From assembly GCF_001423495.1 (NCBI RefSeq), contig NZ_LMOG01000021.1, positions 68,031 to 132,030 of the forward strand: DNA of 64,000 bases, read 5' to 3'. The DNA is from Xanthomonas sp. Leaf131 (lineage in GTDB: Bacteria; Pseudomonadota; Gammaproteobacteria; Xanthomonadales; Xanthomonadaceae). How positions within the stretch are numbered: position 1 is the stretch's first letter; the number at the start of each line of letters is the position of its first letter. Made by a program: the position numbers and the translations under genes. The notes beneath the pieces were generated by a model. It ran no database searches. It was not told the DNA's origin and saw nothing but the letters and a program-made list of their open reading frames with translations. Below are positions 29,194-38,506 of the stretch, piece after piece.

Positions 29194-30045
29194 TCAGGCG
29201 GCAGAGCCCGTGACGGCAACCCTGCGACGCCGCCATGCGTTGCGTAGCACCGCCGCCAGCACGCCCAAGCCGGCGCCAGCGAGCAAGCCGGCAGCCCAGG
29301 CGGTGATTGCATTCGGAAACGCCTGGCGATCAGGCACATACAGCGGCCACGCCAACGAGGTTTGATAGGTGTAGCGCGTGGTGAGGCGCGCGATGAGATC
29401 GTCGCGCTCGGCTTTCAACGCGCGGATGGTGGTGTTGCTGTCGGTCAGCAGTACACCCGCAACCACCTGCGCCGGCGTGGCCGTAGCACCGCCCTGCCCG
29501 GCCTGCACTTGCTGTTGCAGTTGCGCCCGGTTGACGAGCGCCGCGCGCAGGTCTTCATTCAACCCTTGCAGACGCGTGCGTGCGAGCTCAAGCGCCACCG
29601 CATTGGTCTGGCCGTGCAGCGTCTGCAGCTCGGTCACGGTGGCCATCGCAAGGCGGCGCGCCTGCGCGGACGATTCGGCACGAATGGTCACGCCGATCAG
29701 ATTCGCGTAAGGGTCCGGATCGGGCTTGAGACTGCCGCGATACAACTGCCCAGCGCGGCTGTTGAGCGGCACGCCAGCCTTGCGCAGCACCGCATCCTGA
29801 AACAGCCGCGTCTTCATGCGATCGATTACGCGTTGGAACGGCTCGACCTTGGGGTCGCGCCCGGCCGGTGTCGGGCCGATTTCGCCGACCTGGATCCAGG
29901 CGGTGGCCTCCCACTGCGGTTTGGCCAACCGGGTGAAGGCGAACGTCAGGCCAAGCACCACCACCAGCGCGGCCAGCGCCCAGCGCCATTCGCGGCGCAG
30001 GATGCGCCACAGGTCGATCAGATAGATATCGTCGTGTTGATTCAT
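29194..30045 (-). CDS. wzz: Wzz-type chain-length determinant
   Basis: The 283-residue product starts MNQHDDIYLIDLWRILRREW. It has the Wzz N-terminal domain with a first membrane segment (about 20-40) and a periplasmic part of about 200 residues with coiled-coil stretches (VTELQTLHGQTNAVALE and GLNEDLRAALVNRAQLQQQ). A second membrane segment follows near the C-terminus (about 250-272, AITAWAAGLLAGAGLGV). No tyrosine-kinase domain is attached, so it is the O-antigen/EPS co-polymerase type. It sets the modal length of chains made by the Wzy next to it. Confidence 0.87.
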   Translation of the reverse strand: MNQHDDIYLIDLWRILRREWRWALAALVVVLGLTFAFTRLAKPQWEATAWIQVGEIGPTPAGRDPKVEPFQRVIDRMKTRLFQDAVLRKAGVPLNSRAGQLYRGSLKPDPDPYANLIGVTIRAESSAQARRLAMATVTELQTLHGQTNAVALELARTRLQGLNEDLRAALVNRAQLQQQVQAGQGGATATPAQVVAGVLLTDSNTTIRALKAERDDLIARLTTRYTYQTSLAWPLYVPDRQAFPNAITAWAAGLLAGAGLGVLAAVLRNAWRRRRVAVTGSAA

Positions 30046-30091
30046 GGTGCACCGGCTCTGGAACTTGGTGAAAAAACGAAGTTGCCGCGCA

Positions 30092-31225
30092 CTACGCAGC
30101 AGCGCTAGATGCCGCATTGCGGCTGGGCAGCAACACGGTGCAGGCATGCAACACCAGGCACAGCGCGATGAACCCGAAATTGGTCCAGGTGAAGGCCTGC
30201 GGTGCGAACGGCGACATCAGGCAGGCGTAGGCGATGCGCAGGAAGATCAGCACATGGAAGATCGACAGCGAGGCATTGAGCAAGCGCACGCTCCACACCA
30301 GGCCCGCATACAACGCCAGCAGCGCCATCAACGCACCCGGCGCGCCCCAGGCCATCAGGAACGGAAAGAATTCGGTCCCTACATTGATGTTGGGCGCATC
30401 CAGCGGAATGCTGGTGCCGGCGGTGGCGATCGACCCACTGAACGGCACCAGTTGATTGACCAGAAAACTGGCGTTGACGTAGCCCTTGGCCAGGATCGCG
30501 CCGAAGTTGTACGGCCCGGCGCTGATGTACAGCAACAGCCACTGCACGCCCTGCGGCATGGCGCGATACAACGCACTGAACGGCAAGGCGACCGTCGCCA
30601 ACGAGCCGGAACGCAGTGCGCCCAGGATCGAAAACACCCCGCCCCCAGCAAGCACCAGCAGGCCGATGGTTTTCCACGGCAAGCGGCGCGCAGGATCGCG
30701 GCGCAACAACATCACCAGCACGAACGAGAACAGCCCGGCGAAGATCCGGTTGCGGTCGATCACCACAATCGGGAACACGAATCCCAGCGTGACCATCGCC
30801 GCACGCAGCCCGCGATGGCGCACGCACAGCAGCGCGATCGGCGGCAGAATCCAGCACATATTGGAGATGTGCCGCACATGCGAACGCAACGGACTCAAGG
30901 TGGCATACGAGGACGGGTCGCTGAACAGCGGAATCGGAAACAACGACACATCCACGATGCAGAAGACCGTTACCACTGCCGCCAACGCCATCACCACGAA
31001 GGCATCGCGGGTACCGGCATAGCGGTAGTTGCGAAAGCGTTCCACTGCAGGCAGCTGAGTGCGTAACACGGCATCCAGCGCAAACGTCGCAGCGGCAGCG
31101 GCAGCCAGCAGCGCGATACCGTCCAGATAGTCGCCAGGCAGCGTGTAGGTCACTCGCGTCAGCGTGCAGCTGAGCAGCATCGGCAGTGCCAGATAGGTCG
31201 CCGGCCGGCGCAACACCGTGCTCAT
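30092..31225 (-). CDS. wzy: Wzy-like polysaccharide polymerase
   Basis: The 377-residue product, started at the ATG overlapping the GT2 stop, is a multi-pass membrane protein with ten or more hydrophobic segments and a long periplasmic loop in the C-terminal half (about 240-300). The basic loops with Arg (LLRRDPARRLPWKT) fit Wzy. Sequence is poorly conserved in this class, so the call rests on topology and on its place between Wzz and a GT2/Wzx pair. It would polymerise lipid-linked repeat units on the periplasmic side. Confidence 0.75.
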   Translation of the reverse strand: MSTVLRRPATYLALPMLLSCTLTRVTYTLPGDYLDGIALLAAAAAATFALDAVLRTQLPAVERFRNYRYAGTRDAFVVMALAAVVTVFCIVDVSLFPIPLFSDPSSYATLSPLRSHVRHISNMCWILPPIALLCVRHRGLRAAMVTLGFVFPIVVIDRNRIFAGLFSFVLVMLLRRDPARRLPWKTIGLLVLAGGGVFSILGALRSGSLATVALPFSALYRAMPQGVQWLLLYISAGPYNFGAILAKGYVNASFLVNQLVPFSGSIATAGTSIPLDAPNINVGTEFFPFLMAWGAPGALMALLALYAGLVWSVRLLNASLSIFHVLIFLRIAYACLMSPFAPQAFTWTNFGFIALCLVLHACTVLLPSRNAASSAAA

Positions 31226-32172
31226 GCCGGTTCCACCGCGGCACGCGATTGTCTGGGCCGCCACCTGGCCGGCAACGACAACCAGGCATAGGCGAGCAGA
31301 TGGCCAATCACCCGATGCGGCCGGCGCTGCAGAAACGCCACTTTGGCCGCGATGTAATGCGCCTGCGCCCTGAGCAGCGTGCGCTCAGCGGCCTCGAACA
31401 ACTCCGCACACCGCAGCGCCACCTGACGCGACTCGCTCAAGTTGGCAATCCGCGCACGCACGTTCGCGGTCTTGCTGAGGTTGTCGCCGTGCAAACGGTA
31501 TGCGCACACCGGCACGTCGATGAAACCAAGCGCGTTGCGCGCGGCCAGGCGCAGGAAAAAATCCCAGTCTTCGATCCGCAGCGATTCGTCCCAGCCGGTG
31601 CGCGCATCGAAGGCACTGCGGCGCAGCAACGCCACCGCGCCACTGACCGCCCATTGCTGGATCACCGCACGGCGGATGCCGGACTCGGAACGGTACAAAC
31701 CGGTATCCACCCGATGCAGGTCGCGCATGGCGCTGCCGTGCAGCAGCTGCCCATGCTGATCGACCACACAAGCGTCGCCAATGACAGCCAATTTTTGCGG
31801 ATGCGCGCGCAGGTAACGCACTTGCGCATCCAATCCGCCGGCCAGCAGATAATCGTCGCTCGCGCCAAGCCGCAGATAATCGCCACGCGCACGCAACGCC
31901 AGCTCGTTGAGCGTGGCGGCCACGCCGCGATTGTCGCGCTGCACGAACTGTACCGGCAGCCGATGGCCATGGGTGGCAATCCACTGCGCGATCTTTTCGC
32001 CCGTGGAGTCGCTGGAGCCGTCGTCGATGATGACGATCTCCTTGCACGGGTACGGGTCTTCCAACACGCTGTCCAGACACCGCTGCACGAACCGCGCGTG
32101 GTTGAAGGCCGGAATCAGTACCGACACCAGCGGCCAGCTCGCTCGCGCGCTCGGTTGCGTTTGATCGCTCAT
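31222..32172 (-). CDS. Glycosyltransferase family 2
   Basis: The 316-residue product starts [20 protein letters not shown]. It has the GT-A fold markers VLIPAFNHARFVQRCLDSV, IVIIDDGSSDSTGEKIAQW and the D-x-D-like ASDDYLLAGGLDAQ. RIEDWDFFLRLAAR contains the ED catalytic-base motif near 196-202. It is soluble or peripheral. It overlaps wzx upstream and wzy downstream by four bases each, so translation is coupled along this stretch. Confidence 0.92.
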   Translation of the reverse strand: MSDQTQPSARASWPLVSVLIPAFNHARFVQRCLDSVLEDPYPCKEIVIIDDGSSDSTGEKIAQWIATHGHRLPVQFVQRDNRGVAATLNELALRARGDYLRLGASDDYLLAGGLDAQVRYLRAHPQKLAVIGDACVVDQHGQLLHGSAMRDLHRVDTGLYRSESGIRRAVIQQWAVSGAVALLRRSAFDARTGWDESLRIEDWDFFLRLAARNALGFIDVPVCAYRLHGDNLSKTANVRARIANLSESRQVALRCAELFEAAERTLLRAQAHYIAAKVAFLQRRPHRVIGHLLAYAWLSLPARWRPRQSRAAVEPA

Positions 32173-33422
32173 GCCGTCTGCACCAGATAGCGACGTACCA
32201 CCACGATATTGAACAGCAGATACAACACGTAGTTGGCGACAAATGCATACATCGCCCCGATCAGCCCGAACTGCTCCGTGAACAGATACACCAGCGCCAG
32301 ATAACTGGCAGCGAACATGCATTCGGAAATCACGAACAACCGCGTCATCGCCTTGGCCAGCATCACGTACGACAGCACGAACGCTGCGATCTTGATCACA
32401 TCGCCCAGCAATTGCGGGCCGTACAGGGGTGCTGCGTGCGCGAATCGCGCATCGAACAACAGCCAGGTCACCCAATCGCGGCACATGTATACCCCCAGCG
32501 CCATCGCGATCACAGCCGGCATCACATAGCGATACGCGGCCCGCAGCTCGCGCGCAAGCGCCGCACGATCCTGCAACGACGCTAACTTAGGCAGGTAATA
32601 CACGTTGATGGCAGTGGTGAAGAACAGCAGATACGCATCCGACACCCGGCTAACCGCCTGCCAGTACCCCACCTGCTGCCAACCGAACTGCAAGGCCAGA
32701 TGATCACGCACCACAATGGCCACCAGCTGCGGCACCAGCGTGGCGGTCAACGTCATCGCCGAGAACGCGGCCAGCTTGCGCGTCATCGGCGCATCGAAGC
32801 GCAGGCGCAACATCTCGCGTTGGAAATACGGGCTGCGTCGCAGTGCCGGCACGCCGGCCAGCAACCACAATACCTGGCCCAACACCAGCGCCAGCAACGC
32901 ACCTTGCAACTGCGCCCGACTTGAGAGCCACGCAACCAGTGCAACGCTCAACACCGCGCCGCTCACCTGCACAATCGCCAGACGGCGAACATCCATAAAC
33001 CCGTTGATCACCGCCAGGATGTAATTGACCAAGGCAATGCCCAACTGCGCAATCGCCAGCACGCAGATCAGCGGCCGATACGCCACATCGCCCAACAGGC
33101 GCTCGGCGATCACGCCACTGAACAGCACCGCCAACACCGCTATGACGCAAGCCGCGCAGAAGGCGTACCACAGCGCTGCGCTGAGCAAACGTGCCAGTGC
33201 CGGCGCATCGTCGCGATACTCGGCCACATACTTGACGATACCGGCGCTGATACCGCCGCCCGCCAACACCGCCAGCACCGACATCACATTGAGAAATTGA
33301 CCCAGGCGGCCGACACCTTGCGGGCCGGCATAGACTGCGACCAACTTCACCACCACCAGCGCAGCCAGCAGCTTGGCCAGCGTCGCAACGCCGGTATACG
33401 CACTGCTGCGCATGAGATTCAT
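32169..33422 (-). CDS. wzx: Wzx-type lipid-linked oligosaccharide flippase
   Basis: The 417-residue product starts [19 protein letters not shown]. It shows about twelve membrane segments typical of the MOP/polysaccharide-exporter family, with [15 protein letters not shown] after the first helix, [13 protein letters not shown], and [16 protein letters not shown] in the second half. It resembles the O-antigen flippase group. It would move the finished repeat unit to the periplasm for Wzy. The start overlaps the aminotransferase stop by ATGA. Confidence 0.88.
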   Translation of the reverse strand: MNLMRSSAYTGVATLAKLLAALVVVKLVAVYAGPQGVGRLGQFLNVMSVLAVLAGGGISAGIVKYVAEYRDDAPALARLLSAALWYAFCAACVIAVLAVLFSGVIAERLLGDVAYRPLICVLAIAQLGIALVNYILAVINGFMDVRRLAIVQVSGAVLSVALVAWLSSRAQLQGALLALVLGQVLWLLAGVPALRRSPYFQREMLRLRFDAPMTRKLAAFSAMTLTATLVPQLVAIVVRDHLALQFGWQQVGYWQAVSRVSDAYLLFFTTAINVYYLPKLASLQDRAALARELRAAYRYVMPAVIAMALGVYMCRDWVTWLLFDARFAHAAPLYGPQLLGDVIKIAAFVLSYVMLAKAMTRLFVISECMFAASYLALVYLFTEQFGLIGAMYAFVANYVLYLLFNIVVVRRYLVQTA

Positions 33423-34531
33423 GCAGTTGTGCCGAACGTTTGGCATGCGGCAATCACGCGTTCCACCGACGCATCATCCAGCGCCGGGCCCATCGGCAGA
33501 CTCAATACTTCGCTGTGCAGGCGCTCGCTCACCGGCAGGCAGGCATCGCCCAGCGTGGTGTACGCCGGCTGCCGATGTGGCGGCACCGGGTAATGGATCT
33601 GGGTATGGATGCCCAGGCGCAGCAAATGCGCCTGCAAGGCGTCGCGCCGCGGGCTGCACACCACGAACAGATGCCAGACATGCTGTTCCTCGGCCACCAC
33701 CACGGGCAAGGTGATCAACGGGTTATCGATGCCCCGCAGATAACGCCGTGCCACCGCACGCCGACGCGCGATCTCGTCTTCCAGATAACCCAGTTTGACC
33801 CGCAAGAACGCAGCCTGCATTTCATCCAGCCGCGAGTTCACGCCCTGGCAGATATGGTGATATTTCACCTCCGAGCCATAATTGCGCAGCGCGCGAACGC
33901 GCTCGGCCAGACGTGGATCCGAGGTCACTACCGCACCCCCATCACCGAGTGCGCCCAGGTTTTTGGTCGGAAAGAAACTAAATGCCGCCGCATCGCCAAA
34001 GGCGCCGGCGCGTCGTCCGTGAGCGCTCGCACCATGCGCCTGCGCGGCATCTTCGATCAGCAGCAGCCCATAGCGATGCGCAAGCGTCTGCAACGCCGCC
34101 ATGTCGGCCAGCTGCCCGTACAGATGCACGGCCATGATGGCGCGTGTGCGTGGACCGATCGCCTTCTCCACACCGGCCGGGTCCATGTTGAAGGTCAGCG
34201 GATCCGGCTCCACCGGCACCAGTACCAAGTGGTTCTGACTGATCGCCAGAAACGTCGCGATGAAAGTATTGGCCGGCACGATGATCTCATCGCCCTCGCG
34301 CAGCACGCCCAACTCGCGATAGCCGCGCAGGATCAGCGATAGCGCATCCAATCCATTACCCACACCCACCGCCTGCGCAGCGCCGCAGTAGCTGGCGAAC
34401 TCTTCTTCGAACGCGGCCAGCTCTTGCCCGAGCACATACCAGCCGGCGTCGATCACCCGCGCAGCGGCAACTTTCAGTTCATCCGCGTAGCGCGCATTGA
34501 CTGCACGCAAATCCAGAAACGGCACATCCAT
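33419..34531 (-). CDS. DegT/DnrJ/EryC1 sugar aminotransferase (FdtB/QdtB-like)
   Basis: The 370-residue product starts [22 protein letters not shown]-enzyme markers are [41 protein letters not shown] and the PLP-lysine region [19 protein letters not shown], followed by [10 protein letters not shown] and [11 protein letters not shown]. Aminotransferases of this group put the amine on C3 of dTDP-3-keto-6-deoxyhexoses. With the FdtA-like isomerase and the acetyltransferase upstream it would give a dTDP-3-acetamido-3,6-dideoxyhexose, either Fuc3NAc or Qui3NAc. The start shares one base with the preceding stop. Confidence 0.9.
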   Translation of the reverse strand: MDVPFLDLRAVNARYADELKVAAARVIDAGWYVLGQELAAFEEEFASYCGAAQAVGVGNGLDALSLILRGYRELGVLREGDEIIVPANTFIATFLAISQNHLVLVPVEPDPLTFNMDPAGVEKAIGPRTRAIMAVHLYGQLADMAALQTLAHRYGLLLIEDAAQAHGASAHGRRAGAFGDAAAFSFFPTKNLGALGDGGAVVTSDPRLAERVRALRNYGSEVKYHHICQGVNSRLDEMQAAFLRVKLGYLEDEIARRRAVARRYLRGIDNPLITLPVVVAEEQHVWHLFVVCSPRRDALQAHLLRLGIHTQIHYPVPPHRQPAYTTLGDACLPVSERLHSEVLSLPMGPALDDASVERVIAACQTFGTTA

Positions 34532-35463
34532 TACAACGTCCACCGATAGAAATCCTGCACCACGGCACGCGCGCCGAAGCGCTCCTTTTGTTCGACCAGC
34601 CCATCATTGAGCACCTGCCCGCCCTGCTCGGTGGAGATACCGAAGCTGAAGTAATGGCGCTGCGCATACACCGCAGTGATCAGCTCGGCCAGCAGCAAGC
34701 TCAGCGCATCCAGCTGGCGGCCGCGCTCGGACACCGCCAGATACTGGGTGTGCACGCCGCGGCCAAAGTCCAACACCAGCGCTGCGGCCACGAGCTGCCC
34801 CTCAGCGCGCGCTTCATGCAGCACGATCTGCTGCGCAAACCGGCCCTGCAACAGTTGCAGTTCATCCAGCCGATGGGTTGGCGCCACACCGTGCCGTTGC
34901 AGCACCTGGGTCAGCAAGGCATGAAACGCATCGAACTGCGTGCCGATCTGGATCTGCACGCCGGCCTTGCGCGCCTTGACCAGCGAACGCCGACGCTCGG
35001 CACTGAACGCGAACGGCTCACGCAGCGCGATCACAGATGACAGGTCGCGCCGGTACAGCTGCGCGCCCAAGCGATGCAAGGCATACAGATCTTCTTCGGC
35101 CGGGTACGCATGAAACACGTGCGGCACCGGCTTGTAGACAATCTCGCGCACATCACGCGCGCGATAATGCGCAGCAATCTGTTCGAACACCTGCAAGGTG
35201 GCACCGGCGCGCAATGCCATCGATGACAACAAGCCCGCATAGGTCAGCCCGGCATGGCTACTGACGCAATCGCCGTGCACACTTGCCGGAAATACCGCCA
35301 CCACCTCGCCGCCACGTTCGACCAGCAACGATGCGTCCACGAAGCGGTCGGCGTGATAGTCCATATAGCCGCGTCGATGCAACAGATTACCGTTGCGCGA
35401 GGACGCCACCAGCGCATCCCACGCAGGCGCATCGCTTGCGACATATGGCCTAACCGAAAACAT
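34531..35463 (-). CDS. GNAT/FemAB-like acyltransferase of a polysaccharide cluster
   Basis: The 310-residue product starts [19 protein letters not shown]. It has the double-GNAT layout of the FemAB or BioF2-like group: [17 protein letters not shown] and [12 protein letters not shown] near the N-terminus, [19 protein letters not shown] in the middle and [21 protein letters not shown] in the C-terminal half. Members transfer acyl or aminoacyl groups. In glycan clusters they often sit beside DegT-type aminotransferases and are thought to decorate the amino sugar. The substrate is inferred from context only. Confidence 0.78.
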   Translation of the reverse strand: MFSVRPYVASDAPAWDALVASSRNGNLLHRRGYMDYHADRFVDASLLVERGGEVVAVFPASVHGDCVSSHAGLTYAGLLSSMALRAGATLQVFEQIAAHYRARDVREIVYKPVPHVFHAYPAEEDLYALHRLGAQLYRRDLSSVIALREPFAFSAERRRSLVKARKAGVQIQIGTQFDAFHALLTQVLQRHGVAPTHRLDELQLLQGRFAQQIVLHEARAEGQLVAAALVLDFGRGVHTQYLAVSERGRQLDALSLLLAELITAVYAQRHYFSFGISTEQGGQVLNDGLVEQKERFGARAVVQDFYRWTL

Positions 35464-36403
35464 GGCGCCCCTGCAGATCCATCGGCAGCGCTGCCTCGGC
35501 AAGACCGAAGCCGGCCTGCCCCATCGCGTTGCCGTTGTAGAACATCAGCACGCGATCGTGCTGCTGGATCAACGCGGGATAGCACAGCGTCTGCGCATCC
35601 CAACCGTGCTCGGACAGCTGCAGCCCCAGCTGACTGTCGTCGCGCTCCCACTGCATGCCATCGCCGCTGAAGGCGATGCCGGGGAAGTAACCACCGTGCG
35701 TGTCGCCGCGTGTGAAATACATCAGATAGCGATCGCCCAGGCGATACACGCGTGGACGCCCGATGCGGTATTCGTCATCGCGCGGACGCAGGCAGACCAC
35801 GTCATCGCTGGGGATGCTGCGCAGATCGTCGGTTTCCGCGTAACGGATGTGATACCGCGGATACGGCTGGCCACCGATGGTTTCCCAATCGTCGCCCACC
35901 GCGTACCACAATCGCCAGCGGCCTTCTTCGTAACGCGCCGAGTGCACCGCGGCAATGGTGCTGCGGCCGGGCGCGCGATCCAGCAATGGCGTCTCCTGCC
36001 GGCGCTGAAAGCTCTCTCCACCATCGCGGGACACCGCAAGCCCGGTGAAGGCCAGGAACTTGGCCTTGGCGACACGCTGAAAGCCGACATAGAACATGTA
36101 CAGGCCATCGGGCCCGGCCACGACATCGCCCAGAATCATGCCGTTATCGTCGAAGCAGCCATCGCGACCGAGATCCAGCACCGGCTGTTTGCTGACACTC
36201 ACGATCTGCGTTGGCGCATCGGCACGCACGTCCACATAGCCGATCCGGCTCACGCCCTGCGCATCGCGAAACCCTGCATAGACGCGTAGCACCTGCGCAG
36301 ACAACCGATACGGTGTCGGTGTCAACGCGGCATGCTGCATCCAGCCGCCCACACCATCGCGCGCGACATCGAACACCAGGCCCCGCTTGGTCCAGGCGAA
36401 CAT
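35450..36403 (-). CDS. Five-bladed beta-propeller glycosidase-like protein (GH43/GH32-like)
   Basis: The 317-residue product has repeated propeller blades with D-G or D-D turns: GRDGCFDDNGMILGDVVAG, GPDGLYMFYVGF, EEGRWRLWYAVGDDW, IGRPRVYRLGDRYLMYFT and SGDGMQWERDD. No signal peptide is present, so it is cytoplasmic, which is odd for a glycosidase. Similar cytoplasmic proteins occur in O-antigen clusters beside FdtA- and FemAB-like genes and may act on a nucleotide sugar or as a transferase. It follows a GGAG site and overlaps the next gene by 14 bases. Confidence 0.75.
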   Translation of the reverse strand: MFAWTKRGLVFDVARDGVGGWMQHAALTPTPYRLSAQVLRVYAGFRDAQGVSRIGYVDVRADAPTQIVSVSKQPVLDLGRDGCFDDNGMILGDVVAGPDGLYMFYVGFQRVAKAKFLAFTGLAVSRDGGESFQRRQETPLLDRAPGRSTIAAVHSARYEEGRWRLWYAVGDDWETIGGQPYPRYHIRYAETDDLRSIPSDDVVCLRPRDDEYRIGRPRVYRLGDRYLMYFTRGDTHGGYFPGIAFSGDGMQWERDDSQLGLQLSEHGWDAQTLCYPALIQQHDRVLMFYNGNAMGQAGFGLAEAALPMDLQGRHVFG

Positions 36404-36406
36404 GGG

Positions 36407-37078
36407 TCAGAGCTCCACGTCGAAGCTGGATCTGCCGGCCACCGCACGCGCCGGCGAACCCACATACACGCGCTCGGCCTCGGTATGCCGGGTGACCAGC
36501 GCGCCGGCACCGATGATGTTGTCTGCAGCAATGTGCACCTTGTCGCTGAGCGTAGCGTTGACGCCGATGAAGCTGCCGCGCCCGATCTCGCAATAGCCGG
36601 AAATCACCGCATGCGAGGCGATGAACACGTTGTCCTGCACCACCGTGCGGTGACCGATATGGTTGCCGCTCCACAGCACGCAGTTGTCGCCGATGCGGGT
36701 GAACGGTTGGATGACGTTGCCTTCGAAGATGAAACAGTTGGCGCCGATCTGCGCATTGCGCCAGACGAACGCGCGCGAGCTGACATAGCTGGCGCAGCGA
36801 TAACCACGGCGCACCACGTCTTCAAAAAAACGCGTCCGCAAGCGATTGAGCTGCGTGGCCGGAATCGCCACGAAGACCTCGTACTGCTCGGGTGGGTAGC
36901 GCTGTTCGAGTTCTTCAAACGCCACCACCGGCAGCTCGGCCAACGTGGGCCGTAGCAGGAAGTCGCGCTCCACACTGAAGGCGACCACTGTGTAATCGCT
37001 GTCGTGCTGGAAATACTCGCAGGCGATCTGCGCAAACTCGCCTGCCCCGACGATCACCAATGGCTTATGCACGCTCAT
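36407..37078 (-). CDS. NeuD/PglD-like sugar acetyltransferase (left-handed beta-helix)
   Basis: The 223-residue product starts MSVHKPLVIVGAGEFAQIA, a Rossmann-like nucleotide-sugar-binding domain (about 1-90). It continues as hexapeptide repeats from about 105 on (AQIGANCFIFEGNVIQPF, IGDNCVLWSGNHIGH, VVQDNVFIASHAVISG, IGRGSFIGVNATL) and ends GSPARAV. The catalytic His of the family is likely in SGNHIGHRT. It would acetylate the amine placed by the aminotransferase. The FdtC type lacks the N-terminal domain, so this is the PglD-like alternative. Confidence 0.88.
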   Translation of the reverse strand: MSVHKPLVIVGAGEFAQIACEYFQHDSDYTVVAFSVERDFLLRPTLAELPVVAFEELEQRYPPEQYEVFVAIPATQLNRLRTRFFEDVVRRGYRCASYVSSRAFVWRNAQIGANCFIFEGNVIQPFTRIGDNCVLWSGNHIGHRTVVQDNVFIASHAVISGYCEIGRGSFIGVNATLSDKVHIAADNIIGAGALVTRHTEAERVYVGSPARAVAGRSSFDVEL

Positions 37079-37512
37079 GCTTCCAGCCTGCATGCGTCCA
37101 GGCGACGTTCGCCGCGCACCTCGCTCACGAAGTCGTCGTAATCCAGAATGTAATCGGCCGGGTCGTAGAACTGGTCGGCCAGCACCATCAACACGCAGTC
37201 GGGGCTGAAGCGATACAGATCGCGCCACACCATGCGGCCGAGCAACAGTCCTTGCGAAGGATCGTCCAGCACCACTTCGGTCTGGCCATTGCCGTCGCCT
37301 TCGTCCAGCAGAATCGTCACCGAGCCGTGCAAGGCGACGGCGAACTGATTGAGCTGGCGGTGCGCGTGCTGGCCGCGATGCACGCCATCGCGGGTGCCGA
37401 ACAGGTAATACACACGACGTATCTCGAACGGGACATTGCGCTGCTGCTCCAACGAGATGAGCAAACCGCGATTGTCGCCGTGGGTGTGCAACTGGATGCG
37501 TTCGATGGCCAT
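37075..37512 (-). CDS. FdtA/QdtA-like dTDP-4-keto-6-deoxyglucose isomerase (cupin)
   Basis: The 145-residue product is a cupin of the WxcM-like C-terminal family. It starts MAIERIQLHTHGDNRGLLIS and has RRVYYLFGTRDGVHRGQHAH with the catalytic His pair, LNQFAVALHGSVTILLDEG, and WRDLYRFSPDCVLMVLADQFYD. It isomerises dTDP-4-keto-6-deoxyglucose to the 3-keto form before transamination. In X. campestris WxcM the isomerase is fused to an acetyltransferase; here the two functions are separate genes. It is the first gene of the cluster, 47 bases after site C. Confidence 0.9.
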   Translation of the reverse strand: MAIERIQLHTHGDNRGLLISLEQQRNVPFEIRRVYYLFGTRDGVHRGQHAHRQLNQFAVALHGSVTILLDEGDGNGQTEVVLDDPSQGLLLGRMVWRDLYRFSPDCVLMVLADQFYDPADYILDYDDFVSEVRGERRLDACRLEA

Positions 37513-37558
37513 GATTCGGGGGCGTAACCGCTGACTGCACGTAGTGCGACATGCCTGA

Positions 37559-37584
37559 GTGCACCGGGATGCGCGAAAGGTTGC
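37559..37584 (-). promoter_or_regulatory. Site C: bipartite promoter-like motif before the glycan cluster
   Basis: On the minus strand GCAACC (37584-37579), TTT, then GCAC (37562-37559), with a 16-base spacer. The GCAC box ends 47 bases before the start of the FdtA-like gene. Confidence 0.55.
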
Positions 37585-37684
37585 ACCACGTCACGGCACT
37601 GCGAATTCATGTGCGTGCAAGCGCAGTTGTATGCACAGCGGACGGGGATAAGCACTGTTTGCAGCGCAATGCCCGCAGGGCGAT

Positions 37685-37710
37685 GCAACCTTTTGCCGGC
37701 ATCGCCGCAC
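37685..37710 (+). promoter_or_regulatory. Site B: bipartite promoter-like motif before b561 operon
   Basis: GCAACC (37685-37690), TTTT, then GCAC (37707-37710), with a 16-base spacer. The 14 bases GCGATGCAACCTTT here (37680-37693) are identical, on the opposite strand, to those of site A. The b561 ATG is 111 bases on. Confidence 0.55.
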
Positions 37711-37820
37711 ATATCGGTGCACGTTCACCTGGCCACAGATCGGCCGGCGTGGGGAGCCAGGCCTGGCAGCGCACTGCGCACTGCCGGAACCAACGACCAG
37801 CACCGGAGCACACCGACCAA

Positions 37821-38435
37821 ATGCGTTCATCCCCCCAGGCGCCCGACACCGCCGCCACCGACAGCACGACTGTGCTGCCGCAACACGCGCTGCCGGTTGC
37901 GCAGGTCAGTCCACTTCCCAAATCGATGCGCGTGCTGCACTGGCTCACGGTGCTGTGCCTGGCCATGGCCGCCACATTGATTCTGCTACGCGCCGAACTG
38001 GAGGGACGCGCATTGCGTCAGTGGCTGATGGAAGGACATCGCCACTTCGGTTTGATGGTGCTCTTTCTCTTCGTATTGCGCGTGGGTTTACGCATCCGCC
38101 TGCGCAAACTACCTCCCGGCCCGCCATCGCCGCTGATCATGCGGCTGGCTGCAGGCGCCACCCATTTCGCGTTGTACGGCTTGATGGTCGCATTGCCGCT
38201 GATCGGCTGGTCGTTGAGCAACGCCTACGCCAAGCCGGTCTACCTGTTCGGATTGACGCTACCGAATCTGGTCGCGCCGGACGAAGACCTGGCCGACACC
38301 CTGGGCACCTGGCATTTGAATGCCGCCTGGGTCTTGCTGGCCTTAGTGATCCTGCATATCGGCGCCGCGCTCTGGCATCACCTGGTGCTGCGCGATGGCG
38401 TGCTGCACCGCGTGCTGCCGAAGAAGACCCGATGA
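37821..38435 (+). CDS. Cytochrome b561
   Basis: The 204-residue product starts MRSSPQAPDTAATDSTTVLP. After a polar N-terminus it has four membrane segments (about 37-55, 67-87, 101-125, 157-180). The expected heme-ligand histidines are in MRVLHWLTVL, EGHRHFGLMV, GATHFALYG and VILHIGAALWHH. It belongs to the bacterial CybB-type b561 group, which passes electrons between the quinone pool and periplasmic partners. The stop overlaps a possible ATG of the next frame. With the barrel-cytochrome and the small cytochrome c it forms a plausible electron path from membrane to cell surface. Confidence 0.9.
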   Translation: MRSSPQAPDTAATDSTTVLPQHALPVAQVSPLPKSMRVLHWLTVLCLAMAATLILLRAELEGRALRQWLMEGHRHFGLMVLFLFVLRVGLRIRLRKLPPGPPSPLIMRLAAGATHFALYGLMVALPLIGWSLSNAYAKPVYLFGLTLPNLVAPDEDLADTLGTWHLNAAWVLLALVILHIGAALWHHLVLRDGVLHRVLPKKTR

Positions 38436-38506
38436 ATTCCCCCGAGTTGCCAGACCTCCCCCGCTCCCGCAGCACCGAACCCCGCACCGTCGAACAAGGA
38501 CTTTCC

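Larger units (their letters stand above)
37513..37820. other. Divergent control region between glycan cluster and b561 operon
   Basis: These 308 bases separate the first gene of the polysaccharide cluster from the cytochrome operon. They hold sites C (leftward) and B (rightward) and no supported gene. The two sites are about 100 bases apart and divergent, so a single regulator could drive both units. Confidence 0.6.
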
